The notes beneath the pieces are model-generated. The model worked only from the letters and a program-made list of their open reading frames with translations, was not told the origin of the DNA and searched no databases. A program made the position numbers and the translations under genes. From Citricoccus muralis (GTDB lineage: Bacteria > Actinomycetota > Actinomycetes > Actinomycetales > Micrococcaceae): a stretch of DNA of 64,000 bases. The DNA lies in NCBI RefSeq assembly GCF_029637705.1, contig NZ_CP121252.1, positions 2,914,001 through 2,978,000 on the forward strand, in the 5' to 3' direction. Shown in pieces: positions 51,904 to 61,298 of this stretch (position 1 is the first letter of the stretch; every line of letters begins with the position of its first letter).

Positions 51904-52857
51904 GTGTCGTTTCCCGTGGCCACCGCAGAGTTCACCACCACACCGGGTCAGAAGCTGACCGCCGATCTTGCCCGATCCTGGCTGCTCGTCAACGCCGCCC
52001 AACCGGAACGGTTCGCTGCCGCGGAAGAATCCCCCGCCGACGTCGTCGTGTTGGACATTGAGGACGCCGTTGCCCCTCAGGGGAAAGATGCCGCTCGGGC
52101 GCATGTGCTCGACTGGCTCGCATCCGGTCACACCGGGTGGGTGCGGATCAACGGCTACGGGAGCAGGTGGTGGGCGGACGACGTTGAGGCGCTGGCGCAG
52201 GTGATCAGCTCCCGGCTGGGTGGTCCGCAGCGTGAGGGCGGACTGCTCGGGGTGATGCTCGCGATGGTGGAGTCCACCGATCACGTCAACGAGACCGCCG
52301 CGAAGCTGCCCGGCGTGCCGGTGGTTGCGCTGGTGGAAACGGCGCGCGGTCTGCAGCGGATCAATTCGATTGCCGCGGCCAAGGGCACGTTCCGGCTGGC
52401 GTTCGGCATCGGCGATTTCCGCCGCGATACCGGGTTCGGGGAGTCGCCGATGGCCCTGGCCTACGCCCGCAGCCAGTTCACCATTGCCGCGAAGGCCACG
52501 GGCCTGCCGGCGGCGATTGATGGGCCGACGGTCGGTTCCACCGGCGTGAAGCTGGCCGAAGCGACCGCGGTCACGGCGGAGTTCGGCATGTCGGGCAAGC
52601 TGTGTCTGACCCCGGAGCAGTGCGCCGCTATTAATGAGGGGCTCTCGCCGTCGCAGGAGGAGCTGGGCTGGGCGCACGAGTTCTTGGCGGATTTCGAGGC
52701 CGACGGCGGTCAGATTCGCAACGGTTCAGATTTGCCGCGCCTGGCGCGGGCGAACAAGATCACGGCCCTGGCCGAAGCGTTCGGGGTGACGTGGCGACCG
52801 GAGTCCTCCGGAGACGCTGCCTCCACCACGGCGCCGTCAGACACGTTCCACTACTAG
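51904..52857 (+). CDS. HpcH/HpaI aldolase/CitE-like lyase
   Basis: A 317-residue enzyme of the citrate lyase beta/malyl-CoA lyase superfamily. Motifs are RSWLLVNAAQPERF, VVVLDIEDAVAPQGKDAAR (acid/metal residues), WVRINGYGSRWWADDVEAL, VALVETARGLQ (metal Glu) and LAFGIGDFRRDTG. It should cleave or form a C-C bond in an acyl-CoA or 2-oxo acid. The start is GTG 51904, with AGGAG six bases upstream; the frame continues upstream without homology. Its divergent position to the ThDP enzyme suggests a linked pathway, which is inference. Confidence 0.87.
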   Translation: MSFPVATAEFTTTPGQKLTADLARSWLLVNAAQPERFAAAEESPADVVVLDIEDAVAPQGKDAARAHVLDWLASGHTGWVRINGYGSRWWADDVEALAQVISSRLGGPQREGGLLGVMLAMVESTDHVNETAAKLPGVPVVALVETARGLQRINSIAAAKGTFRLAFGIGDFRRDTGFGESPMALAYARSQFTIAAKATGLPAAIDGPTVGSTGVKLAEATAVTAEFGMSGKLCLTPEQCAAINEGLSPSQEELGWAHEFLADFEADGGQIRNGSDLPRLARANKITALAEAFGVTWRPESSGDAASTTAPSDTFHY

Positions 52858-52881
52858 AGCGGTAGCCCCACCGCTCCGCAC

Positions 52882-53289
52882 CTACTGTGCTGCGCCGTCC
52901 TGATCATGGGGGCGGCGCTGACCGTAGGTGGGCTCGCTGTCGCCCTGGGCACGGCGCTGTTCAGCTTCGCGCTCTTCGCGCAGTTTCTGGCGCTGTTTGG
53001 CGATCGCCGCCCGGTGCAGTTCCGCAGAGGACCGGTTGATGCCGGATCCCTCGGAGAGGTGATTCGGGTTGTCCTTCGAGGCCAGTTGCAACATGGCGAC
53101 CACCACGAGGGAGACCATGAAGAAGACGCCGAAGGCGATGAGGCCGATATCGATGCGCAGCGGCTTATCCGTGCCGCCGGTGGTGGCGAAGGTGGCAATA
53201 GCGCCACCGACCAGGCCCAGCACGGCGGAGAAGATCAGGGGTGCCTTGATCGATGCGGTGAAGCCCTTCTTCTTCGAAGGCTGACCCAC
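52882..53289 (-). CDS. Small membrane protein with charged C-terminal tail, unknown function
   Basis: A 135-residue protein. After a basic start (GQPSKKKGFTASIKA) there are two hydrophobic helices (PLIFSAVLGLVGGAIATFA, IGLIAFGVFFMVSLVVVAML), then a charged, probably helical tail (QRQKLREEREAEQRRAQ). GTG 53289 has GAGGAG nine bases upstream. It is convergent with the CitE-like gene. No family is recognised. Confidence 0.7.
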   Translation of the reverse strand: MGQPSKKKGFTASIKAPLIFSAVLGLVGGAIATFATTGGTDKPLRIDIGLIAFGVFFMVSLVVVAMLQLASKDNPNHLSEGSGINRSSAELHRAAIAKQRQKLREEREAEQRRAQGDSEPTYGQRRPHDQDGAAQ

Positions 53290-53405
53290 GGTTCACACTC
53301 CTCGGCTCGGCAGATAGTGCCCGGTGAAACGGCACCCGACCAGTCTAGTCGTTGGAGACGGGGGAAGACGAAACGAGACGGGGCAGTTCCGCCGTCAGCG
53401 TGGGA

Positions 53406-54020
53406 TCAGCGCAGACCGGTCTGCTTCTTCGCCTCGGTATGTCCGGCCTTCGCGGCTGCGCGGGCGTCGAGCCAGAAACCGATGCCGGCCACCGCGGTGA
53501 TCACGGTGATGATGAATGCCACTGCGCCGGTCAGCCCCATGACCTGGTGGTCGTTGAAGGTGGTGCACCAGATGATCAGTCCCAGCCCGGCTAGGGTGTT
53601 GACCCCTCCGGCCAGGATCTGGTCGCGCGCCGGGATGAAGTCCCTCCGGTGGCGCACACCGGCCACCAGTTCCGCGACACCGCCCAAGAGGTAGGCCGCA
53701 CCCACGGCCACCGCCGTCGCCCACATCGGGGCCTCAAACAAGTGCACACCCACCACGACGATGGCGCCGAGACACCAGGCCGCGCAGGCCATCGACAGCG
53801 GCGAGCGCATCGCCTCGGGCACCGGTTCGCGCCGCAGGTACTCCCACAGGGCGGTGCCGGAGAGCAGCAGGTAAATGGCGACACCGAAGCTGGTGACGGC
53901 GTGGCTGGGTTCCTGGATGATGAACGCGACCACCGCGAAAATCAGGGACACCCCGGCGCGGATGAGCACCGGTTTGAACAGGACGGATGAGATCGCGGGG
54001 TCAATTTTCGTTACAGCCAC
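53406..54020 (-). CDS. HdeD/DUF308-like membrane protein
   Basis: A 204-residue protein with six hydrophobic segments arranged as short helix pairs (LIRAGVSLIFAVVAFII, SFGVAIYLLLSGTALWEYL, AVAVGAAYLLGGVAELVAGV, GLGLIIWCTTFND, TGAVAFIITVITAVAGIGFWLDA), the pattern of DUF308/HdeD proteins linked to acid stress. GTG 54020 lies six bases after a TAGACT box. Function is inferred only from topology. Confidence 0.68.
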   Translation of the reverse strand: MAVTKIDPAISSVLFKPVLIRAGVSLIFAVVAFIIQEPSHAVTSFGVAIYLLLSGTALWEYLRREPVPEAMRSPLSMACAAWCLGAIVVVGVHLFEAPMWATAVAVGAAYLLGGVAELVAGVRHRRDFIPARDQILAGGVNTLAGLGLIIWCTTFNDHQVMGLTGAVAFIITVITAVAGIGFWLDARAAAKAGHTEAKKQTGLR

Positions 54021-54055
54021 GGACCCAGTCTAGTGGTGGGCGCAACCGCCCGGGA

Positions 54056-54316
54056 TCAGTTGTAGTAGATCTTCGAGTAGTACTGGGGCATGTACCCGAT
54101 GTACTGCTCGCCCCTGCAGTAGGACTGCACGCTGACGGTGTAGCCGGAGGCGCGGTAGTGGGCCACGCGCGCGTCGGTGGCCTGCTGGCAGATGCTCTTG
54201 TTGTTGAACCACTCCGCGTGGGTGTCAGCCTGGGCCGGTGAAGCCATCGCCAGCATGCCCGCGGCGAGGCCGAGAGCGGCGGTTCCGGTGGTGAGTGCCT
54301 TCTTGAGCGTCGACAT
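54056..54316 (-). CDS. Small secreted protein, two-Cys family
   Basis: An 86-residue exported protein. The signal peptide is STLKKALTTGTAALGLAAGM with cleavage after SPAQA. The mature part has two Cys 22-23 residues apart (SICQQATDARVAHY and VQSYC) and ends with Tyr-rich YIGYMPQYYSKIYYN. It is a relative of the protein at 17579-17890 on the plus strand. A GAAGGAG site is about 14 bases upstream of ATG 54316, rather far. Confidence 0.78.
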   Translation of the reverse strand: MSTLKKALTTGTAALGLAAGMLAMASPAQADTHAEWFNNKSICQQATDARVAHYRASGYTVSVQSYCRGEQYIGYMPQYYSKIYYN

Positions 54317-54454
54317 GGTCTCTGTCTTCTCCTTCTGGTTCTCTGCGTTGCGGTACTACCGTGGTGTTCTGGCAACAAACAGCATCGAACCTTTCACGAG
54401 GTCGGCGCGGGCCTCAAGGGCTCTTTCCCGCCTCGGGTTCGACACTCAGCAGAT

Positions 54455-55885
54455 TCACAGGTGCTCGGCGCCCAGGCGGATCCATTTGTCGCCGCGGATC
54501 CGCCACCACAGGGTGACCCCACGGGCGGCCAGGTACAGGCCGGAGAAGCCCAGCCAGAGCAGCCCCACGAGCGCAGGCGTACTCAGCGCGGATATTCCGC
54601 CGTCTCCCCCGCTGTCGGCGGTGAGCCACCAGGCGAGCAGGGCGAGACCGGGCAGGTACACCACCAGGTTCACCACCGAGGCCAGCGCCAGGTAGCGGGC
54701 GTCTCCAGCGCCCATGAGCACGCCGTCGAGCACGAACACGTATCCGGCCAGCGGTTGGGTGACGGCGATGACGAGCAGCCCGGCCGTGGCGGCGGCGCGC
54801 ACCTCGGGGTCGGGGGTGAAACCGGCGGGCAGCACCCAGGCGAGCGCGGCGAGCACCACCCCGGTGATCACCCCGAACCACAGCGACCAACGGATCATGG
54901 TGCGGGTGAGCTCCCGGGCGGTGGCTTCCCGAGACGCACCGAGTTCACGGCCGATCAGGGCCTGGGCGGCGATGGCCAGGGCGTCCAGGGCGAAGGCCAG
55001 GGTGGAGTAGACGATGAACACCAGCTGATGGGCGGCCAGCGTGGTGGTGCCCATCCAGGTGGCCATCAGCACGGTGGCTAAGATCGCAGCACGCATGGCC
55101 GCGTTGCGCACCAGCAACCAGGACCCGAATTGGGCGGTGGCCCGAATCCCGGACCAGCGCGGCCGCCAGCTCAGCCCCGTGAGTTGGTCGGAGCGCACCC
55201 GGCCCACGATCACCCCGAGGAATGCCAGCAGCATGCACCACTGAATAGCGGAGGTTCCCGCTGCGGAGCCGGCCACACCCCAGCCGAATCCGTACACGAA
55301 GAGGAAGTTGGTGGCGATGTTGATGCCGAATCCGACACCGGCGACCACCAGCGGAGTGCGGGTGTCTTGCAGCCCGCGCAGCACGCCGGTGGCGGCGAGC
55401 ACGCCCAGCATGGCGGGCAAACCGAACATGGAATAGCGCACATAGTCGACGGCGTGGCCGTGCAGTGCTGTGGCCGGGTCGGCGCCGAGAGCGGTGATCA
55501 ATCCGGGCGCGGTGAGCCACCCCACCAGACCGAGCAGCGCACCCAGCAGCACCCCGAGCCAGATGCCGTCACGGCCGCGGGCCAGGGCGTCGGCCACCCG
55601 GCCGGATCCGACCAGGCGCGCCACCGCAGGCGTCGTCGAATACGCCAGGAAGATCAGCAGTCCGGTGGCGGTGTGCAGCACGGTGGTGGCCAGCCCCACT
55701 CCCGCGAGCTCTGCGGTGCCGAGGTGACCGATAATGGCCGTGTCGGCGAGCAAGAACAGCGGTTCGGCGACCAGTGCGCCGAGCGCGGGAACCGCCAGGG
55801 CCAGAATCTGGCAGGACAGCGGGCGGGCGTCGTCGTGCACCGAGGTCGGTTCCGACTGTTCCGCCTGCTCAGACTGCTCAGACAC
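54455..55885 (-). CDS. MATE family efflux transporter (DinF-like)
   Basis: A 476-residue multidrug/metabolite exporter with twelve helices. The first MATE repeat has ALAVPALGALVAEPLFLLADTAIIGHLGTAELAG; the second has TTTLAAHQLVFIVYSTLAFALDALAIAAQ, and loop motifs RGLQDTRTPL and GAGDARYLALAS are conserved. It is driven by Na+ or H+; the substrate is unknown. Its start overlaps the CPBP gene stop by 8 bases, so it is co-transcribed with it. Confidence 0.9.
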   Translation of the reverse strand: MSEQSEQAEQSEPTSVHDDARPLSCQILALAVPALGALVAEPLFLLADTAIIGHLGTAELAGVGLATTVLHTATGLLIFLAYSTTPAVARLVGSGRVADALARGRDGIWLGVLLGALLGLVGWLTAPGLITALGADPATALHGHAVDYVRYSMFGLPAMLGVLAATGVLRGLQDTRTPLVVAGVGFGINIATNFLFVYGFGWGVAGSAAGTSAIQWCMLLAFLGVIVGRVRSDQLTGLSWRPRWSGIRATAQFGSWLLVRNAAMRAAILATVLMATWMGTTTLAAHQLVFIVYSTLAFALDALAIAAQALIGRELGASREATARELTRTMIRWSLWFGVITGVVLAALAWVLPAGFTPDPEVRAAATAGLLVIAVTQPLAGYVFVLDGVLMGAGDARYLALASVVNLVVYLPGLALLAWWLTADSGGDGGISALSTPALVGLLWLGFSGLYLAARGVTLWWRIRGDKWIRLGAEHL

Positions 55886-56879
55886 CGGTCATCAGGCGCA
55901 ACGCGCTCACCACCCCCGGCAGCGTGCCATCCGGCAGCATCTCCCGGTACTGCTCGAGCACCGGGTACACCAGGTACAGCATCAGCACGGCCACCAGATT
56001 GTTGAAGAGGTGCAGGGCGTAGGCATAGGCCAGCGAAAATCGGAACGCGATATACGTTCCCGTGATCACGGCACCGAGGACGACGTACGGCACCGCGGCG
56101 ATGAGGTCGAACGTCCCGGAGCCGAGGAAGTGGATCCCGCCGAAGATCGCCACCGACAGCGGGGCGGTGACCCACACGGTGAGGTAGCGGGAGAGCTTGC
56201 CGACCAGTAGGTGGCGGAACAGGTACTCCTCCACGAAGGGCCCCAGCACCACAGTGACCAGCAGCATCATCCACATCGGCACCACCGTGGTCATACCTTC
56301 CAGCGCGGCTTGGTTGTCGGAGGTGACCGGGTCCCCCAGGAACATCACGATCAGCATGGAGAGGGTGATGCTGCCCAGCCACAACCCGGGGATGAGCAGC
56401 AGCTTCAGGCCCCAGAGCCGGCGGAAGGTGGCCATCGACTGGATCAGGTGCCCCCCGCTGGCCAGCAGTGCCAGCAAGGCGAGCAGTGAATAGTTGACCA
56501 GGTTGACGAAGAACAGGGCGGCCGACGACGACGCCGACCCCGGATCGGCGACCATCTGCTCGGGCGTGGTGGGTTCGGTACCGGCGATCGCGGCCGCCAC
56601 GTCCATCGCGCCCGGGATGGCAATGAACAGGGACCCCAGCCCGATGACGAACAACCCGATGTAGACGAATACGGCGAGCAGGTCCCGCCACAGGAATCGG
56701 CCCGGGCGCACATCCGGAGCCCAAGGGGTGCCCGGCTGCGGCTGCCCGTAGCCGCCGGATCCACCGCGCCGATATGACGGCGGCCAGCCCGCGGGGATCG
56801 CCGGACCGGCTGTGGTCGCCGTCGTCGAGGTAGGTTCGGGCGCGCCGTACTCGGGCGGATTCGGGTTGGGAGTGCTCAT
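55878..56879 (-). CDS. CPBP family intramembrane metalloprotease
   Basis: A 333-residue protein. The Pro/Gly-rich cytoplasmic N-terminus (about 60 residues) is followed by eight hydrophobic segments. The CAAX/Abi motif residues are EEYLFR (Glu pair and Arg), His in FGGIHFLGSG and HLFNN near the end. Such proteases cut membrane substrates or act in resistance. ATG 56879 is six bases after a TAGGAT box. The 110 bases up to the ABC exporter gene hold no further gene. Confidence 0.88.
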   Translation of the reverse strand: MSTPNPNPPEYGAPEPTSTTATTAGPAIPAGWPPSYRRGGSGGYGQPQPGTPWAPDVRPGRFLWRDLLAVFVYIGLFVIGLGSLFIAIPGAMDVAAAIAGTEPTTPEQMVADPGSASSSAALFFVNLVNYSLLALLALLASGGHLIQSMATFRRLWGLKLLLIPGLWLGSITLSMLIVMFLGDPVTSDNQAALEGMTTVVPMWMMLLVTVVLGPFVEEYLFRHLLVGKLSRYLTVWVTAPLSVAIFGGIHFLGSGTFDLIAAVPYVVLGAVITGTYIAFRFSLAYAYALHLFNNLVAVLMLYLVYPVLEQYREMLPDGTLPGVVSALRLMTGV

Positions 56880-56992
56880 CCGGCCATCCTATCGACCGGC
56901 GCTGAGCTCGTCGTCGGTGAGGCGCGAGTGCTCCCGTCGCTCGGCTTCGCAGGTGGTGCGCCGGCGGGGCCGCACCGACGTGATCAACAAGC

Positions 56993-59152
56993 TCAACCCG
57001 CGGTTGAAGGGGCGTCAGGGCTGACGCCACCTTCGGCATCACTGGATCCGCTGGTACCGACCGTCGGCGTCGCGCCCGTCACCACGGGTACGGCGCCGGT
57101 GGCCAGTGCCTCCTCGTCGGGGTCCACGCCGTCGGTGAACTGCGACTGGTAGAGCCGGTAGTAGGCGCCTTCGCGCTCCAGCAACTGGTCATGGTTGCCC
57201 TGCTCCACGATGCTGCCGTCCTCCATCACCAGGATGAGATCGGCGTCGCGGATGGTGGAAAGCCGGTGGGCGATCACGAAGGAGGTGCGCTCGGACCGCA
57301 GCGCGCCCATCGCCTCCTGGATCAGCTTCTCGGTGCGGGTATCCACCGACGACGTTGCTTCGTCGAGGATGAGCAGTGCCGGGTCGGAGAGGAACGCGCG
57401 GGCAATGGTGATCAGCTGCCGTTCACCTGCGGAGATCGCTTCGGAATCCGAAGACACCTCCGTCTGGTAGCCCTCGGGCAGGGTAGAGACGAACCGATCC
57501 ACGTAGGTGGCTCGGGCCGCCGCCATCACTTCCTCGTCGGTCGCGTCGAGGCGGCCGTAACGGATGTTGTCCATGATGGTGCCGTCAAAGAGCACCGCGT
57601 CCTGGAGCACCATGCCGATCTGAGCGCGCACCACCGAGCGGTCGAGGGCGCCGATATTAATACCGTCGAGACGAATCTGGCCGGAGTCAATCTCGTAGAA
57701 CCGCATGATCAGGTTCACCAGCGTGGTTTTACCCGCGCCGGTGGGCCCGACAATAGCAACCACCTGGCCGGGCTGGGCCACCAGGGAGAGATCGGTGATC
57801 AGCGGCTTCTCCCGGGTATAGGAGAACGCCACGTGGTCGAACTCGATGTGGCCGGCCACCGGGTCCGGCAGCTGTGCGGTCGAGCCTGATGCTTGCGTCG
57901 TTTCGGTACGCCGTGCGTCGTCGTCGAGGAGCTCATCGAGGGCCGGATCCTCTTCTTCGTCGGCGTCGAGCAGCTCGTAGATCCGCTCCGCCGAGGCGAC
58001 CGCGGAGATCACCATGTTGGACATGCCGGCGATCTCACCCAGCGGCTGGTTGAATTCGCGCGAGTACTGAATGAACGCGGTGACCGAGCCCAGGGTCATC
58101 TGCCCGGAGGCTACGCGCAGCCCGCCCACCACGGCGATGCCCACGTAGCCCAGGTAGGTCACCCACTGCATGATCGGCATGATCATGTTCGAGTAGAACT
58201 GGGCCTTGAAGCTGGCTTCGTAGAGTTCCTCATTGCGCTCGTCGAAGCGGGCACGCATGTCGTCCTGGCGCCCGAAGACGGTGACGAGCTCGTGGCCAGT
58301 GAAGGACTCCTCGATGTGCCCGTTCAGTCGGCCGGTATTGCGCCACTGGGCGGTAAACAGCTTCTGGGATTTGGAGCCGATGATACCGACGACGACGGCG
58401 GAGATGGGCAGGGCGATCAGCGCGATCAGGGCGAGCTGCCAGGACAGCCAGAACATCATCACGGTGATGCCCACCAGGGTGAGCGCGGCGTAGATGAAAC
58501 CGGTGAACGCCTGCTGGAACGCGGTCTGCACGTTGTCGACGTCGTTGGTGGTGCGGGAGAGCAGATCCCCGCGCTGGCGGGTGTCGAAGTAGCTCAGCGG
58601 CAGCCGGTTGACCTTGGCCTCGATCTGCTGGCGCATCCGGTAGACGATGCGCATCACGATCTTGTTGATGAGCAGCCCCTGCAGATACATGAAGATCTGC
58701 GCCACGAAGTACATGGCGAGCACGACGCCGATCAGCCGGGCGAGCAGCGTGAAGTCGATGCCCTCGCCGGGAACGAAGTCCATACCGGAGAGCATGTCGG
58801 CGAACTGGTTCTCATTCTGGGCGCGCAGCCCCTCGATCACCTGCTCGCGGCTCATGTCGGCGGGCATGTTCGCGGCGATGGCACCGCCGAAGATCACGTT
58901 CATGGCGTCGCCGAGAATTTTCGGTGCCCACACGCTGAACACCACGGCGATCACGACGAAGGCGACGGTGACGGAGATGCCGATCTTCTCGGTGCGGAAC
59001 TCCCCCATGACCCGCTTGGCGGTGGGCCAAAATGCTTTGGCCTTGCGCGGGGCGCCACCTTCGCCCCATTCCGTGGATACGGAGTCCTGCATCTGCAGGA
59101 TCTCCTCTTCGGAGAGCTCGACCGTGGATTCGTTCTTCTTCTCGGCGCTCAT
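56993..59152 (-). CDS. ABC exporter half-transporter with canonical ATP site
   Basis: A 719-residue fused membrane-plus-ATPase protein. After an acidic N-terminal 70 residues there are six helices. The ATPase has Walker A GPTGAGKTTLVN, signature ISAGERQLITIARA, Walker B LLILDEATSSVD with its Glu, and H-loop VIAHRLSTIRDAD. A 20-residue Asp/Glu-rich insert precedes the ATPase. With the next gene it forms a heterodimer like TM287/288 or TmrAB, where this protein supplies the active site. Its start overlaps the other gene's stop by 4 bases. Confidence 0.92.
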   Translation of the reverse strand: MSAEKKNESTVELSEEEILQMQDSVSTEWGEGGAPRKAKAFWPTAKRVMGEFRTEKIGISVTVAFVVIAVVFSVWAPKILGDAMNVIFGGAIAANMPADMSREQVIEGLRAQNENQFADMLSGMDFVPGEGIDFTLLARLIGVVLAMYFVAQIFMYLQGLLINKIVMRIVYRMRQQIEAKVNRLPLSYFDTRQRGDLLSRTTNDVDNVQTAFQQAFTGFIYAALTLVGITVMMFWLSWQLALIALIALPISAVVVGIIGSKSQKLFTAQWRNTGRLNGHIEESFTGHELVTVFGRQDDMRARFDERNEELYEASFKAQFYSNMIMPIMQWVTYLGYVGIAVVGGLRVASGQMTLGSVTAFIQYSREFNQPLGEIAGMSNMVISAVASAERIYELLDADEEEDPALDELLDDDARRTETTQASGSTAQLPDPVAGHIEFDHVAFSYTREKPLITDLSLVAQPGQVVAIVGPTGAGKTTLVNLIMRFYEIDSGQIRLDGINIGALDRSVVRAQIGMVLQDAVLFDGTIMDNIRYGRLDATDEEVMAAARATYVDRFVSTLPEGYQTEVSSDSEAISAGERQLITIARAFLSDPALLILDEATSSVDTRTEKLIQEAMGALRSERTSFVIAHRLSTIRDADLILVMEDGSIVEQGNHDQLLEREGAYYRLYQSQFTDGVDPDEEALATGAVPVVTGATPTVGTSGSSDAEGGVSPDAPSTAG

Positions 59153-60924
59153 GCCAGCTCCTCTGCGGTGATCTGGGAGTCAACGATCTCGCGGTAGACC
59201 TCGGAGGTCTCCATCAGTTCGTCGTGGGTGCCTCGGCCGACGATGCGTCCGGCATCGAGCACCAAGATCTGATCGGCGTCGGTGATGGTGGAGACACGCT
59301 GGGCCACCATGATCACGGTGGCGCCATCGGTGTAGTCGCCCAGGGCGGCGCGCAGTTTTGCATCGGTGGTGACGTCGAGCGCGGAGAACGAGTCATCGAA
59401 GAGGTAGATGCGTGGCTGACCCACCAGGGCACGGGCAATGCAGAGGCGCTGACGCTGGCCACCGGAGACATTGGTGCCACCCTGGGAGATGCCGGAGTCG
59501 AGTCCGTGGCGGGCGGAGTCGCCGTCACCGGTGGTGCGCTCTCGCACGAAATCCGCGGCTTGGGCGGTCGTGAGAGCTGACCAGAGCTGGGCTTCGTCGG
59601 CGTCGGGGGCGCCGAAGCGCAGGTTGTCGGCGACGGTGCCGGAGAACAGGTACGGCTTCTGGGGCACGTAGCCCAGCGCGGCGGTGATCTCGGTGCGGGG
59701 CAGTTCAGTGACGGGCACCCCGTCGATGAGCACCTCGCCTGCGGTGACGTCGTGGAGCCGGGGAACGAGACCGAGCAGGCTGGTTTTGCCAGCACCTGTG
59801 GACCCAATAATCGCCGTGGTCGTGCCCGCTGGTGCGGTGAAGCTGATGTTTTCGAGCACGGCGGCGTCGGCACCAGGGAAGGCAAAGGAGACGTCGCGGA
59901 ACTCGACGGTGCCGGCGGGCCGCTGCGCTCCGGCGGGAACCTGCGGGGTGCGCGGATTGCTGGGCTCGGACATGGATGGCTGGGTCTGGAGGACTTCGCC
60001 GATACGGCGGGCACAGACCACGGCGCGCGGCAGCATTATGAACATGAAGGTGCCCATCATCACTGCCACCAGGATCTGCAGCAGGTACTGCATAAACGCG
60101 GTCAGCGCGCCGACCTCAACCAGCCCGTCGGACACCCGGTGACCACCGAACCACAGTACGGCGGCCGTGGCCCCGTGCAGGATGATCATAATCAGCGGAC
60201 CCATCAGCACGAAGATCCGGCCGATGCGCACCGAGGTGTCGGTGAGCACGGCGTTGGCATCCGTGAAACGCTGGGTCTCGTGAGCCTCACGGACAAAAGC
60301 CCGCACCACACGGATACCCATGATCTGCTCACGCAGCACCCCGTTGACGGCGTCGATATTGTCCTGCATCCGCTGGAACATCGGCAGGAGCATCGCCACC
60401 AGGATCGCCACGAAAATGAGCAGCACGGGCACGGACACCCACACCAGCCAGGACAGGCCGGGGTCTTCGCGCACCGCCATCACGATGCCGCCGATGGACA
60501 TGATCGGCACCATCACCATGAAGTTCAGCGCCATCAGCATCACCATCTGGACCTGCTGGACGTCGTTGGTACCGCGGGTGATCAGGGTGGCCGCACCGAA
60601 ACGGTTGACCTCAGCGGTTCCGAACCCATCCACGCGGCGGTAGACCGCCTGGCGCAGGTCGCGGCCGAGCCCCATGGCGGCGCGGGCGGCGAACCAGACC
60701 GCGGTGATGGCCGAGACCAACTGCATCAGGGCCACGACGAGCATGATGCCGCCGGTGCGCCAGATAAAGTCGGTGTCACCCACCGCCACGCCCTCATCGA
60801 TGATGCGGGCGTTCAAACTGGGCAGGTAGAGGGTCGTCATCGTGGCGACGAACTGCAAGAGCACGACAGCGATGATCGACCCCAGATAGGGGCGCGAATA
60901 ACGGGTCAACAAAGTCCAGAGCAT
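59149..60924 (-). CDS. ABC exporter half-transporter with degenerate ATP site
   Basis: A 591-residue half-exporter. Membrane helices precede an ATPase with Walker A GSTGAGKTSLLG and signature VSGGQRQRLCIARAL. Walker B reads IYLFDDSFSALD: the catalytic Glu is Ser. The switch His is Gln (MVAQRVSTITDAD). Both changes are standard in the non-catalytic half of heterodimeric exporters. ATG 60924 gives a normal start; the frame is open up to 61038, but only these last residues look like family sequence. Promoter-like TAGATT lies about 50 bases upstream. Substrate is unknown. Confidence 0.9.
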   Translation of the reverse strand: MLWTLLTRYSRPYLGSIIAVVLLQFVATMTTLYLPSLNARIIDEGVAVGDTDFIWRTGGIMLVVALMQLVSAITAVWFAARAAMGLGRDLRQAVYRRVDGFGTAEVNRFGAATLITRGTNDVQQVQMVMLMALNFMVMVPIMSIGGIVMAVREDPGLSWLVWVSVPVLLIFVAILVAMLLPMFQRMQDNIDAVNGVLREQIMGIRVVRAFVREAHETQRFTDANAVLTDTSVRIGRIFVLMGPLIMIILHGATAAVLWFGGHRVSDGLVEVGALTAFMQYLLQILVAVMMGTFMFIMLPRAVVCARRIGEVLQTQPSMSEPSNPRTPQVPAGAQRPAGTVEFRDVSFAFPGADAAVLENISFTAPAGTTTAIIGSTGAGKTSLLGLVPRLHDVTAGEVLIDGVPVTELPRTEITAALGYVPQKPYLFSGTVADNLRFGAPDADEAQLWSALTTAQAADFVRERTTGDGDSARHGLDSGISQGGTNVSGGQRQRLCIARALVGQPRIYLFDDSFSALDVTTDAKLRAALGDYTDGATVIMVAQRVSTITDADQILVLDAGRIVGRGTHDELMETSEVYREIVDSQITAEELA

Positions 60925-61049
60925 GGAGGATCGCTTCCGTGGCTGGGGAGAAAGCTCCGATGGGAGCGTGGTCCAATCTACTCCCCCTGGGAACCAGACG
61001 CCTATGAGGCCTGCCTGGCTGACTGCTGATCCATGCACGCGATACGGTC

Positions 61050-61298
61050 ATGCCCACCTCGATCAACGATGAGGAGATCGCTCAGCTCGCGCAATTTCTG
61101 GCCGCGTCCCCCGATGGAGTGGAGCGCGAGATTCTTTTCACGAAGGTGGGACGTCATCGCCGTGTCCTCCTGGCCGACCTCACTGCCTATAAAGCGCGAA
61201 TCGCCGCTAGCCGCGACGAATTTCTGACCCGCCAGACACGAGAGGCCGCTCAGAAAGACGAGTACTTCGCCATGCCCGACGATCATGAAACGCGGTAG
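61050..61298 (+). pseudogene. Antitoxin of a PIN toxin pair, probably missing its HTH core
   Basis: An 82-residue open frame. The tail FTKVGRHRRVLLADLTAYKAR and the Asp/Glu/Arg-rich end match the C-terminal half of excisionase-like (Phd/HTH-type) antitoxins found with PIN toxins. In those proteins the helix-turn-helix (an AADLLNVSRP-type element) stands directly before this part. Here EIAQLAQFLAASPDG runs straight into VEREILFTKVG without it, so an internal deletion is likely. The stop codon TAG is immediately followed by the toxin remnant. No good ribosome site precedes ATG 61050. Confidence 0.6.

Noticed and set aside
49304-51958. 884-codon plus-strand open frame
   Set aside because: Antisense to the ThDP enzyme, DUF779 and GAF regulator genes; composition is Gly/Arg/His/Gln-rich without domains.
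56880-57024. Short plus-strand frame ending near 57024 (RTDVINKLNPRLKGRQG)
   Set aside because: It starts inside the antisense of the CPBP gene and has no ribosome site of its own; the protein-like tail is probably chance.
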